Positions 1 through 8,761 of a DNA stretch of 64,000 nt are shown one piece after another (position 1 is the first letter of the stretch; each line of letters opens with the position of its first letter). Source of the stretch: Streptomyces pristinaespiralis (lineage in GTDB: Bacteria > Actinomycetota > Actinomycetes > Streptomycetales > Streptomycetaceae); the NCBI RefSeq assembly GCF_001278075.1, contig NZ_CP011340.1, positions 4,154,001 to 4,218,000 on the forward strand. Direction: 5' to 3'. The translations under genes and the position numbers were made by a program. Below the pieces are notes generated by a model that saw only the letters and a list, made by a program, of their open reading frames with translations, was not told where the DNA came from and did not search any database.

Positions 1-2757
1 CTGGAGAACCTGGAGTCGCGGTTCGCCGAGTCCGACGACTTCCTGGCGCAGCTGGGTGCGAAGCGGACCGAGGTGTACGAGGCGTTCGCGGCCCGGCGGC
101 AGACCCTCCAGGACGCGCGGGCGAGGCGCGCCGAGCGGCTGGCGGGGTCGGCGGAACGGGTGCTGGAGACGATCTCCCGGCGGCTCGCCACCCTCGGTGA
201 CACCGACGGGATCAACACCTACTTCGCTTCCGACCCGATGGTCGCCAAGGTCCGCCGCACCGCGGAGGAGCTGCGCGAACTGGGCGACGGAGCACGGGCG
301 GAGGAGCTCGAAGGACGGCTGAAGGCCGCGCGCCAGGAGGCGGCACGGGCCCTGCGCGACCGGACGGACCTGTACGCGGACGGCGGGTCGGCGATCCGGC
401 TGGGCCGTCACCGGTTCGCGGTGAACACCCAGCCGTTCGAGCTCACGCTCGTGCCGCAGGGCGACGCGCTGGCGTTCGCACTCACCGGCACGGACTACCG
501 TTCGCCGGTCACCGACGCCGCAGCTCCCGGCTTCGCGGACACCCGCCCCTACTGGGAGCAGACGCTGCCGTCGGAGAACGCGTCGGTGTACCGCGCCGAG
601 CACCTGGCCGCCCGGCTGCTCGACGAGCACGGCGCCGCGGCCCTGGCCGGCGCCGACCTCTCCGACCTCGTGCGGAGGGCGGCTGAGGCCTCCTACGACG
701 AGGGCTACGAGCGGGGCGTGCACGACCATGACGCGGCCCTGATCCTCGGCGCGCTGCTCCGCCTCCACGAGCGGGCCGGGCTGCTGCGCCACCCACCACG
801 GGCGCGGGCCGCGGCGCAGCTGTTCTGGGCGCACGGCACCGACGAGGCCGTGCGCACGTCCTGGACCCGGCGGGCGGTTTCGCTGGCACGGGCCCGTGAG
901 ACGTTCGGTCTGGCGCCGGCCATCGGCGCGTTCCGGGCCGAGATGGCGCGGGAGATCGGGGACGCGCTCGCCGCGGAGTACCTCTTCGAGGAGCTGACGT
1001 GCGCACCTGAAGGGTTTGTGACGAGTGCGTCCGCCCGCACGCTGCTGGATAAGTTCCGCCGCACGGTGGGTACTTCCGCGTACGAGGAGGACCTGGCGGC
1101 GCTCGGCGACGACCTGGCGGCCCGCCGTCAGGTCGTGGAGAACTGGCTGGGCGCCTACACCGGGGCGACGGGGGCCGACACCACCGACCTCGTGGAGGCC
1201 GTCGCCATCGAGCTGTGCCCCGGCCTGGTCCGGTACGAGTGCGCGGCTCAGCTCACCGAGCGGGTCGAGGGGCTGCTCGGCGGCCACGCCCGCATCGAGC
1301 GCCGGTCGATGACCGTCCGGATCGACGAACTGCTGTCCCGGACCCGGCACTTCCGTGAGGAGGTCGCTCCGGGGTTCCGCGCATACCAGCAGCGCAGGAC
1401 CGCCCTGGCCACCGCCGAGCGGGACATGCTGCGCCTCGACGAGCACCGGCCGCGCGTGATGCCGGCGTTCGTGCGCAACCGTCTCATCGACGAGGTCTAT
1501 CTGCCGCTGATCGGCGACAACCTGGCCAAGCAGCTGGGGACGGCCGGCGAGTCCCGGCGCACCGACAGCAACGGGCTGCTCCTGCTGGTCTCCCCGCCGG
1601 GTTATGGCAAGACGACGCTCATGGAGTACGTCGCCGACCGGCTCGGCCTGCTCCTGGTCAAGGTCAACGGCCCCGCGCTGGGCCATGCGGTGACGTCGCT
1701 GGATCCCGAGGAGGCGCCGAACGCGACCGCCCGCCAGGAGGTCCAAAAGATCAACTTCGCCTTGGAGGCGGGGAGCAATGTCCTGTTGTACCTGGACGAC
1801 ATCCAGCACACGTCGCCCGAGCTGCTGCAGAAGTTCATCTCCCTGTGCGACGCGCAGCGCCGCATGGAGGGCGTGTGGCGGGGCGCGACCCGCACCTACG
1901 ACCTGCGGGGGAAGCGCTTCGCGGTGTGCATGGCGGGCAATCCGTACACCGAGTCGGGGCAGCGGTTCCGGATCCCGGACATGCTCGCGAACCGTGCCGA
2001 CGTGTGGAACCTGGGTGACGTGCTGACGGGCAAGGAGGACGTGTTCGCCCTGAGCTTCGTCGAGAACGCGCTCACCTCCCACCCGCTGCTGGCGCCCCTC
2101 GCGGGCCGCGACCGGACCGAACTGGAGCTGCTGGTCCGGCTCGCGTCCGAAGACGCGACCGCACGGGCCGACATGCTCGGCCACTCCTACGCCCCGGCCG
2201 AGCTGGAACAGATCCTGGCGGTCCTGCGGCATCTGCTGACCGCCCGGCGCACGGTCCTCGCGGTGAACTCCGCGTACATCGCCTCCGCGGCGAGCAGCGA
2301 CGAGACCCGCTCGGAACCGCCGTTCCGGCTCCAGGGCTCCTACCGCAACATGAACAAGATCGTGGAGCGGATCAGCCCGGTGATGAACGACGCCGAGCTG
2401 GCGGCCGTGGTCGAGGACCACTACACGGGCGAGGCACAGACGCTGACGACGGGCGCCGAGGCGGCGCTGCTCAAGCTGGCGGAGCTGCGGGGGGTGCTGA
2501 GCGGGGAGCAGGAGGCGCGCTGGGAGGAGATCAGGACGCGGTACGTGCGCGCCCAGGCCCTCGGCGGACCGGACGGCGACCCGCTGACACGGGCCGTCGC
2601 CGCGCTCGGGCTGCTCGCGGACCGGGTGGCGGCGGTCGAGTCCGCGATCACGCGGGCCGCCGACCCGCGCCACGTCCTGGCACGGCCGCAGGGACGCCAC
2701 GCGGCGTCCACGGCGCGGCCGTCGGTGTCCGACGGCGGGCCCGCCGCGCTTGGGTGA
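1..2757 (+). CDS. DNA repair ATPase-like AAA+ protein (5' end outside window)
   Basis: The frame is open from the first base, so this is the C-terminal 918 codons of a longer protein. The N-terminal visible part is helical and charged (coiled-coil-like). A Walker A motif, SPPGYGKTTL, lies at visible residues 531-540 and a Walker B, LLYLDDIQ, near 594-601. They are followed by a region typical of MoxR-like or related AAA+ ATPases, with a YRNMNKI segment near the C-terminal end. Streptomyces genomes carry a very large protein of this type annotated as a DNA repair ATPase; that name is inherited and its substrate is unknown. The last residues are Ala/Arg/Gly-rich and run straight into the repeat array downstream. 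The ATPase assignment is secure; the biological role is not. Confidence 0.8.
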   Translation: MENLESRFAESDDFLAQLGAKRTEVYEAFAARRQTLQDARARRAERLAGSAERVLETISRRLATLGDTDGINTYFASDPMVAKVRRTAEELRELGDGARAEELEGRLKAARQEAARALRDRTDLYADGGSAIRLGRHRFAVNTQPFELTLVPQGDALAFALTGTDYRSPVTDAAAPGFADTRPYWEQTLPSENASVYRAEHLAARLLDEHGAAALAGADLSDLVRRAAEASYDEGYERGVHDHDAALILGALLRLHERAGLLRHPPRARAAAQLFWAHGTDEAVRTSWTRRAVSLARARETFGLAPAIGAFRAEMAREIGDALAAEYLFEELTCAPEGFVTSASARTLLDKFRRTVGTSAYEEDLAALGDDLAARRQVVENWLGAYTGATGADTTDLVEAVAIELCPGLVRYECAAQLTERVEGLLGGHARIERRSMTVRIDELLSRTRHFREEVAPGFRAYQQRRTALATAERDMLRLDEHRPRVMPAFVRNRLIDEVYLPLIGDNLAKQLGTAGESRRTDSNGLLLLVSPPGYGKTTLMEYVADRLGLLLVKVNGPALGHAVTSLDPEEAPNATARQEVQKINFALEAGSNVLLYLDDIQHTSPELLQKFISLCDAQRRMEGVWRGATRTYDLRGKRFAVCMAGNPYTESGQRFRIPDMLANRADVWNLGDVLTGKEDVFALSFVENALTSHPLLAPLAGRDRTELELLVRLASEDATARADMLGHSYAPAELEQILAVLRHLLTARRTVLAVNSAYIASAASSDETRSEPPFRLQGSYRNMNKIVERISPVMNDAELAAVVEDHYTGEAQTLTTGAEAALLKLAELRGVLSGEQEARWEEIRTRYVRAQALGGPDGDPLTRAVAALGLLADRVAAVESAITRAADPRHVLARPQGRHAASTARPSVSDGGPAALG

Positions 2758-2797
2758 CGGCCGGCTGCCGGCGGACCGCCCCGGCGGGGGCTCGCGT

Positions 2798-3076
2798 GAC
2801 CGCCCGCATCCCGGTCCGGCCCGGCGGACCTGCCGGACCGGGACCAACCGCAGCTGCTCACTGTCGCCGTCCGGCCCACTGGGCCCGCGAGACCGCCCGC
2901 ATCCCGGTCCGGCCCGGCGGACCTGCCGGACCGGGACCAACCGCAGCTGCTCACTGTCGCCGTCCGGCCCACTGGGCCCGCGAGACCAGCCGCATCCCGA
3001 TCCGGCCCGGCGGACCTGCCGGACCGGGACCAACCGCAGCTGCTCACTGCCGCCGTCCGGCCCACTGGGCCCGCCC
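2798..3076. repeat. 93-bp tandem repeat array, three near-identical copies
   Basis: Three head-to-tail copies begin at 2798, 2891 and 2984, each opening GACCGCCCGCATCCCG or a close variant (the third has GACCAGCCGCATCCCG). The period is exactly 93 bp, a multiple of three, so all frames stay open through it on both strands. The copies differ at only a few positions. Weaker, decayed copies appear to continue to about 3300. No credible gene start or codon pattern fits, so I read it as a noncoding minisatellite that makes long artefactual frames. Confidence 0.8.
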
Positions 3077-3404
3077 GCTCGCCCGCTACCGCCGTCCAGG
3101 GGCGGGCCCCGCCGGACCTGGATCAACCGCGACAGCCGACTGTCGCCGACCGCCGACCGGCGGCCGGCGGCCGGCCCCGGTGGGGCCCGCGTGACCACCC
3201 GCTACCGCCGTCGCGGTCCGACGACCGGCCCGGGTCGGGGCCCGCGTGGCCGCTGCTGCGGCCGTCGCCGTCCGATGGCCCGCCCGGCGGGGATCGTGGG
3301 ACCGCCCGCTGCCGGGGACCGTTGCGGCGGCCGCGAGGAAGGCTCCGGGGGAAGTTATCCACAGGCTGCGGAGGACGGAGACGAAATCCGCTTTCATTGG
3401 GGGC
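3077..3404. other. Noncoding GC-rich spacer with degenerate repeat copies
   Basis: This stretch separates the repeat array from the S9 peptidase. It holds recurrent CGCTACCGCCGTC and GGGCCCGCGTG words that look like decayed versions of the upstream repeat. The last 60 bases before the peptidase are less GC-rich (TTATCCACAGG, GAAATCCGCTTTCATTGG) and probably contain the promoter and ribosome-binding site of that gene. No gene is supported. Confidence 0.5.
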
Positions 3405-5237
3405 ATGAGCGACGCACCCACCACGCCCGACATGCCCGGCACCTCTCCCATGCCCGACTGGGAGAAGCGGTTCCGGGCGCCGCGCGTCTCGCTGCCCGAC
3501 TGGGCGGAGGACGCACCGCACCGTTCCCTCTTCGTCTCGAACGCGACAGGGACGTACGAGCTGTACGCCTGGGACCGGTCGACGGGGGAGCAGCGCCAGG
3601 TCACCGACCGGCCCAACGGCACGACGGACGGGATACTCACCCCTGACGGCGAGGCCGTGTGGTGGTTCTCCGACACCGACGGCGACGAGTTCGGCGTCTG
3701 GATGCGGCAGCCGTTCCACGGCGGGGACGACGTGCCCGCCGCGCCGGGCCTGGAGCCCTCCTACCCGGCGGGCCTCGCCATCGGCCGGGACGGCACCACC
3801 GCCGTCGTCGGCCGCTCCACCGACGAGGACGGCACGACGATCCATGTCGTACGGGCGGGCGCGGCGCCCGTCGAGATCTACCGGCACCGGGAGTCGGCGG
3901 GGGTGGGCGACCTCTCGCACGACGGCTCGCTGCTCGCGATCGAACACACCGAGCACGGCGACGCCATGCACTCCGCGCTGCGCGTGACCCGCCTCGACGG
4001 CAGCACGGTCGCCGAGCTGGACGACACGCGCGGCGGCACGGTGGAGCTGGGCCTCGAGGTGCTCGGTTTCGCGCCGGTCGGGGGCGACACCAGGCTGCTC
4101 GTCGGCCACCAGCGGCGCGGCCGGTGGGAGCCCATGATCTGGGACGTCGCCTCCGGTGAGGAGACCGAGCTCGGCATCGAGCTGCCGGGCGATGTGAACG
4201 CGGAGTGGTATCCGGACGGTTCCGCGCTGCTGATCGCGCACAGCTTCGAGGCACGCGGCGAGCTGTGGCGCTACGACCTGGCGACGCGGGCGCTGACGCA
4301 GATCGAGACCCCGGCCGGTTCCGTCTCCGGCGCGACGGCCCGGCCGGACGGCACGGTGGAGTATCTGTGGTCGTCCGCGGCCCGGCCGCCGAGTGTCCGC
4401 TCGACCGGCGGCGCCGTGGTCCTCGACCCCCCTGGCATGAAGGCGCCCGCCTCCGTGCCGGTCGAGGACGTCTGGATCGAAGGCCCCGGCGGCCGTATCC
4501 ACGCCCTGGTGCAGAAGCCGGCCGGGGCGGAAGGACCGCTGCCCACCGTCTTCGAGATCCACGGCGGCCCCGCCTGGCACGACAGCGACTCCTTCGCCGC
4601 GGGTCCCGCCGCCTGGATCGACCACGGCTACGCGGTCGTCCGCGTGAACTACCGGGGCTCCACGGGCTACGGCCGCGAGTGGACGGACGCCTTGAAGCAC
4701 CGCGTCGGCCTGATCGAGCTGGAGGACATCACGGCGGTCCGCGAGTGGGCGGTCGGCTCGGGCCTCGCCGACCCGGCGAAGCTCGTCCTGGCGGGCGGCT
4801 CGTGGGGCGGCTATCTCACGCTGCTGGGCCTCGGCACCCAGCCGGAGGCATGGGCGGTCGGCCTGGCGGCGGTACCGGTCGCCGACTTCGTCACCTCGTA
4901 CCACGACGAGATGGAGAACCTGAAGGCGCTGGACCGCACGCTGTTCGGCGGCAGCCCGGAAGAGGTGCCGGAGCGTTACGAGGCCTCGTCTCCGCTGACC
5001 TACGTGGACGCGGTCCGTGCCCCGGTCTACATCTCGGCCGGTGTCAACGACCCGCGGTGCCCGATACGGCAGATCGACAACTACGTGGACAGGCTCGCGG
5101 CGCGCGGCGCGGTCCACGAGGTGTACCGGTACGACGCGGGGCACGGCTCGCTCGTGGTGGAGGAGCGGATCAAGCAGGTACGGCTGGAGATCGACTTCGC
5201 CGAGAGGTATCTGAAGGGGGCGGCGACACAGCGGTGA
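3405..5237 (+). CDS. S9 family prolyl oligopeptidase-like serine peptidase
   Basis: The 610-residue protein has an N-terminal WD/beta-propeller-like half and a C-terminal alpha/beta-hydrolase domain, the arrangement of the S9 (prolyl oligopeptidase/acylaminoacyl-peptidase) family. The catalytic triad is visible: Ser466 in GGSWGGY, Asp549 in GVNDPRCP and His580 in DAGHGS. There is no signal peptide, so it should be cytoplasmic and act on short peptides. The ATG at 3405 is chosen because it follows a G-rich ribosome-binding site (TTGGGGGC). An upstream in-frame start at 3246 would add 53 low-complexity residues. It is monocistronic or loosely linked to the SURF1 gene 93 bp downstream. The exact substrate cannot be told. 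Confidence 0.9.
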   Translation: MSDAPTTPDMPGTSPMPDWEKRFRAPRVSLPDWAEDAPHRSLFVSNATGTYELYAWDRSTGEQRQVTDRPNGTTDGILTPDGEAVWWFSDTDGDEFGVWMRQPFHGGDDVPAAPGLEPSYPAGLAIGRDGTTAVVGRSTDEDGTTIHVVRAGAAPVEIYRHRESAGVGDLSHDGSLLAIEHTEHGDAMHSALRVTRLDGSTVAELDDTRGGTVELGLEVLGFAPVGGDTRLLVGHQRRGRWEPMIWDVASGEETELGIELPGDVNAEWYPDGSALLIAHSFEARGELWRYDLATRALTQIETPAGSVSGATARPDGTVEYLWSSAARPPSVRSTGGAVVLDPPGMKAPASVPVEDVWIEGPGGRIHALVQKPAGAEGPLPTVFEIHGGPAWHDSDSFAAGPAAWIDHGYAVVRVNYRGSTGYGREWTDALKHRVGLIELEDITAVREWAVGSGLADPAKLVLAGGSWGGYLTLLGLGTQPEAWAVGLAAVPVADFVTSYHDEMENLKALDRTLFGGSPEEVPERYEASSPLTYVDAVRAPVYISAGVNDPRCPIRQIDNYVDRLAARGAVHEVYRYDAGHGSLVVEERIKQVRLEIDFAERYLKGAATQR

Positions 5238-5330
5238 CCCTGGCGGGGCCTGCCCGTCCGGCACCCGATGGGTGGCCCGGCCGGCGGCCCCGCCACCAAG
5301 AACGGCTGAGGTGTTCCGTACCGTGGAGGG

Positions 5331-6089
5331 GTGTACCGATTCCTGCTGACGCCCCGCTGGTGGGGGATCAACGTCTTCGTCCTGCTGGCGATCCCGTTCT
5401 GCATCTTCATGGGCTCGTGGCAGCTGGGCAGGTTCGAGGACCGCGTCGACTCCCACCGTGAGGCGGAGCGGAAGCCGGACGCGGACCAGCAGCAGGCGGC
5501 ACCGCTGGACGAGCTGCTACCGGTCGACAAGGAGACGTCGGGCCGGCTGGCCACGGCGTCGGGCCGGTACGGCGAGCAGTTCGTCGTACCCGGGCGTGAA
5601 CTCGACGGCAGGCGCGGCTCGTACGTGCTGACGCTGCTGGAGACGGACAACGGCCGGATGCTGCCCGTGGTCCGCGGCTGGATGCCCGAGGGGGGCCGGG
5701 CCCCGGCCGCTCCGGCGGGCGAGGTCACGGTCACGGGAGCCCTTCAGGCCTCCGAGTCGACGGGCACCGACGGCGTGCACACGGCCGGCGGTCTGCCCGC
5801 CGGGCAGCTGGGCATGATCAGCGCGGCGTCACTGGTGAACCTGGTGCCGGACGACGTGTACGACGCGTGGGTCACGCTGTCGAAGGCGGACAGCGGCCTG
5901 ACGCCCGTGCCCGCGTCCGCGCCGCAGAACAGCGGCCTCGACCTCAAGGCGTTTCAGAACCTGGGCTACACGGGCGAGTGGTTCGTCTTCGCGGGCTTCG
6001 TGCTCTTCATGTGGTTCCGCCTGGTCCGCCGCGAGGCGGAGGCGGCGCGGGACCGCTCGCTCGGCCTGGACCCCGAGACCGCGAGCTGA
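5331..6089 (+). CDS. SURF1 family cytochrome oxidase biogenesis protein
   Basis: The protein has 252 residues and two membrane helices, one at about residues 10-30 (beginning WWGINVFVLLAIPF) and one near 215-235 (WFVFAGFVLFMWFRLVRR). Between them is a periplasm-facing domain containing the GSWQLGRFEDR and VRGWMP-type segments of the SURF1 family. SURF1 proteins help insert haem or assemble aa3-type cytochrome c oxidase in the cytoplasmic membrane. The GTG start at 5331 follows GTGGAGGG, a good ribosome-binding site. Length and topology are normal for actinobacterial SURF1. Confidence 0.9.
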   Translation: MYRFLLTPRWWGINVFVLLAIPFCIFMGSWQLGRFEDRVDSHREAERKPDADQQQAAPLDELLPVDKETSGRLATASGRYGEQFVVPGRELDGRRGSYVLTLLETDNGRMLPVVRGWMPEGGRAPAAPAGEVTVTGALQASESTGTDGVHTAGGLPAGQLGMISAASLVNLVPDDVYDAWVTLSKADSGLTPVPASAPQNSGLDLKAFQNLGYTGEWFVFAGFVLFMWFRLVRREAEAARDRSLGLDPETAS

Positions 6090-6599
6090 CGCTCCGGGCC
6101 GCACTCGGGCCCGGCCCGGTCCGTGGCACCCGCCCCGGGTCACGGCCCGACGATCCGGTCCGCCGCCCGGCTCCGGCCGCACCCCGGCTCCGCCGGCCCG
6201 GGCCGCCGTCTGACGACGCCGGACCGCCGTCCGGTTCCGGCCGCACACCCCTGGGCGCTGTCTGATCGTCCGGGCACAGCCCCCGGGCCACCGCCCGGTG
6301 CGTCGGTGCGCCGTGGGCCCGGGCCCCGGGCCATCGACCGGTCCATCAGCGCGCGCAGCCTGCCCACCGCCCCGGGCCGGCCCACCGACCTGGCCTGCCG
6401 GCCGACCCGGCCCGGCCCGTGGCGTCGCGTACAAGTCGCCGCCCGTCCACCCGGTCCTGCCCCGGGGGACCGTCGGACCCCGCGGTCCACCCCGGCCGTA
6501 CCCGCGCTTACGCGATCAGCCCAGCAGTCCCCGCCGGTCAGGCCCGCCGCTCCCCGCGCTCCCGCAGGGCGAAACCCGCACGCCCGCGCGGCGCGGCCG
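6090..6599. other. 510-bp GC-rich intergenic region with no gene seen
   Basis: This stretch lies between the convergent SURF1 gene and the sigma-partner gene. It is dominated by repeated CGGCCCGG, CCGGTCCGG and CCGCCGTCCGG words. All frames are open for long runs, but the translations are Pro/Arg/Gly low-complexity with no start context or family resemblance. It probably contains the terminators of both flanking genes. Nothing else is supported. Confidence 0.5.
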
Positions 6600-7802
6600 T
6601 CACTGGTCCGTCAGGACACCCGTGTGGTAGATCGTTCCGGCACACGCGTTCGCGACGACCGACTGTCCGTACACGCCGCCGCTCAGCGCCGAGTACGTGA
6701 CCGTCACGCTGCCTTCCTTGACGCCGTCCTCCGTCATGAGCTGGGGCTCGACGGCGCTCTCGCCGCTGCCGCCGCTGTCGCCGGTGCCACCGCCCTGACC
6801 GCCGCCACCGCCGCCCCCTGAGACCTCGCCCTCCGTGGGTGAGGGGTCGGGCGAGGGTTGCACGGTCGGACAGGTGTCGGAGGGGACCCAGGCGAACTTC
6901 ATCGCGAACGCCTCGGACGCCATCGCGACCGCCACGTCCGTCTCCGTCGGCGACGGGTCGGGCAGACCGCCCGCCGCGTCGCCCGCGACGTGACGCACCA
7001 CGCTGATCCGCGTCTGGTCGGCCGCGCCGGACGTCTGGAAGCCGATCGAGGAGCGCCCGATGATGCAGTCGGTGCTCGAGACGTTGGTGACGCGGAAGGT
7101 GCCGTACACCTTGCCCTCGCCGTCCGGTCCGCCCGTCTCCGTGGAGACGCTCAGCTGACCGGCCGTGCAGGTCTCCACCTCGCCCACGGCAGGCGGCTGG
7201 ACCGCGCCGGAGCCGCCGTCCCCGCCGCCGGTGGGCTGCGCGACCGGCGGGTTCGCTCCGGCGCTCTGACCGGGCGGCACCGCGGGGCCCGTGCCCTGCG
7301 TGGGCCCCTTGGTGCCGTTGTCCCCGCCGGTGACGCCCGGGGCGTTGCCCGTGCCGCCCTGTGCCTGCTCGCCGTGCCCGGCGTTGACCGGGTTCGCGCT
7401 GTCGCTGCCGCTCGAGTTCGCCACGTGGACGAAGGCGGGGACGGCGGTGCCGATCAGCAGTGCCGCCGCGGCCGCCCCGACGAGTGCCTGCCTCTTGCGG
7501 GCCCGCCGCGCCGGTACCGCCCGGCGCAGGTGGTCCAGTGCGCCGGCGGAAGGCTGGATGTCCTCCACGACGCCGTGCAGCAGCCGCCGCAGCGCGTCCT
7601 CGTCGGTCCCGATCTCCGTGCCGAGGTCATCGGTCGGCCCGTTGTTCACAATCTCGTTCCCAGTCCGGTCGTCAGACGGCCCGTCCGGCCCGTAATGCCC
7701 AGAGCTCTGTGCGTGCTCTCGTTCGCGCTTGCCTTGGTGCTCGCGCCCGCTTTCGTGTCTGCGTTCGTGCTCGCGTTCGTGCTCGCGTTCGTGCCCGCTC
7801 AT
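6600..7802 (-). CDS. Membrane protein coupled to SigE-type sigma factor; His/Glu/Arg-repeat N-terminus
   Basis: The 400-residue protein starts with an ATG that overlaps the stop of the sigma-factor gene (ATGA), so the two are translationally coupled. Residues 1-36 are built from HERE/HERR-like repeats (MSGHEREHEREHERRHES). A cytoplasmic segment, one membrane helix (about 105-127), a long Pro/Gly/Asn-rich linker and an extracytoplasmic domain with paired cysteines follow. A sigma-coupled, single-span protein of this topology is what an anti-sigma factor or sigma-controlled sensor looks like. However, I see no ZAS zinc motif, so the anti-sigma role is inferred from position only. The His-rich start might bind metal. 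The outer domain resembles DUF4232-like secreted domains. Confidence 0.75.
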   Translation of the reverse strand: MSGHEREHEREHERRHESGREHQGKREREHAQSSGHYGPDGPSDDRTGNEIVNNGPTDDLGTEIGTDEDALRRLLHGVVEDIQPSAGALDHLRRAVPARRARKRQALVGAAAAALLIGTAVPAFVHVANSSGSDSANPVNAGHGEQAQGGTGNAPGVTGGDNGTKGPTQGTGPAVPPGQSAGANPPVAQPTGGGDGGSGAVQPPAVGEVETCTAGQLSVSTETGGPDGEGKVYGTFRVTNVSSTDCIIGRSSIGFQTSGAADQTRISVVRHVAGDAAGGLPDPSPTETDVAVAMASEAFAMKFAWVPSDTCPTVQPSPDPSPTEGEVSGGGGGGGQGGGTGDSGGSGESAVEPQLMTEDGVKEGSVTVTYSALSGGVYGQSVVANACAGTIYHTGVLTDQ

Positions 7803-8374
7803 TTGGTGGCCTCCATGGCGACGCGCAGCGCCGCGATACCCCGTGAGCCGTACGCCTTCACCGAGCCGAGTGAGACCCCGAGGGTCTCCGCCACCTGCGC
7901 CTCGGTCATGTCGGCGAAGTATCGCAGCACCAGTACTTCGCGCTGCCGCCGCTGAAGCCCGCGCATCGCCTTGATGAGTGCGTCCCGCTCCAGCTGGTCG
8001 TACGCGCCTTCCTCGGCGCTCGCCATGTCGGGCATGGGCTTGGAGAGCAGCTTGAGGCCGAGGATCCGCCTGCGCAGCGCGGAGCGCGAGAGGTTGACCA
8101 CGGTCTGCCGCAGGTAGGCGAGGGTCTTCTCCGGGTCACGCACTCGGTTGCGCGCCGAGTGGACCCGGATGAACGCCTCCTGGACGACGTCCTCGCAGGA
8201 GGCCGTGTCGTCGAGGAGCAGCGCGGCGAGACCCAGCAGCGACCGGTAGTGGGCGCGGTAGGTCTCGGTGAGGTGGTCGACGGTGGTGCCCGTGGCCATG
8301 GTGTCGTCAGCACCCTGCCGCTGGGACGTGACGCGGGACGTCCGCGAAGCGGGCATGGGAGCGATCACCGGCAT
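7799..8374 (-). CDS. SigE-family ECF RNA polymerase sigma factor
   Basis: The 191-residue protein carries sigma region 2 (YRAHYRSLLGLAALLLDD, then DVVQEAFIRVH) and region 4 (QREVLVLRYFADMTEAQVAE, then SLGSVKAYGSRGIAALR). These are diagnostic of the actinobacterial SigE/SigE-like ECF group. It would direct RNA polymerase to a small set of stress or envelope promoters. The start at 8374 (MPVIAPMP) matches what I recall of relatives, but its ribosome-binding site is weak and a later ATG at 8299 (MATGTTVDHL) is possible. The gene overlaps its membrane partner by 4 bp, suggesting a sigma/regulator pair. Confidence 0.88.
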   Translation of the reverse strand: MPVIAPMPASRTSRVTSQRQGADDTMATGTTVDHLTETYRAHYRSLLGLAALLLDDTASCEDVVQEAFIRVHSARNRVRDPEKTLAYLRQTVVNLSRSALRRRILGLKLLSKPMPDMASAEEGAYDQLERDALIKAMRGLQRRQREVLVLRYFADMTEAQVAETLGVSLGSVKAYGSRGIAALRVAMEATK

Positions 8375-8761
8375 GCCGCCGGCTGGGCGGGGCCTGCGGA
8401 GCGGTCGCACTGCTGCGCCGCGTACCGGGACCCTTGCGATGTCGAGAACCTCTGCCACGCCAGTTGGACACGCTTCCCCCCGCCAGGGTTGTACGCGTAC
8501 GCCACCGCTTTTGACGGTGGACCAAATGTCCGCATGCGCACCGCTCTTCCCCAATGCCCCATTTTTTTGCAGCACCGCGCCGAGGTGCCCACAAAGACGC
8601 TTCCCGCCCAACTACCGGTTGCAGTAAGGGAGAAGCGAACTATCAAACATGCCGATGCCCCAGTCCAAGTGGTACAGATTTCGACTTCCTCACAGGGCGT
8701 CCACAGATCCTACAAAGGACCACCACGGAATCGAGTCGTATTTACTGCTGGGACCACGAGA
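8375..8761. other. 387-bp intergenic region with a relatively AT-rich patch
   Basis: It lies between the 3' end of asd and the sigma-factor gene, so it should hold the sigma promoter and the asd terminator. Bases of about 8560-8765 are clearly richer in A and T than the surroundings (for example CATTTTTTTGCAGC and AAGCGAACTATCAAACATGCC). A plus-strand frame beginning near 8649 reads MPMPQSKWYRFRLPHR but has no ribosome-binding site and runs into antisense asd, so I do not call it a gene. Confidence 0.45.

Noticed and set aside
2421..3065. Frames through the 93-bp repeats, for example one of 214 codons on the minus strand and one of 146 on the plus strand starting at 2754
   Set aside because: The repeat keeps every frame open because its period is a multiple of three. 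No start context or nonrepeat sequence supports a gene.
3123..5456. A minus-strand frame of 777 codons opposite the S9 peptidase
   Set aside because: The translation is Arg/Val/Gly/His-rich with no family likeness, whereas the plus strand has an intact catalytic triad.
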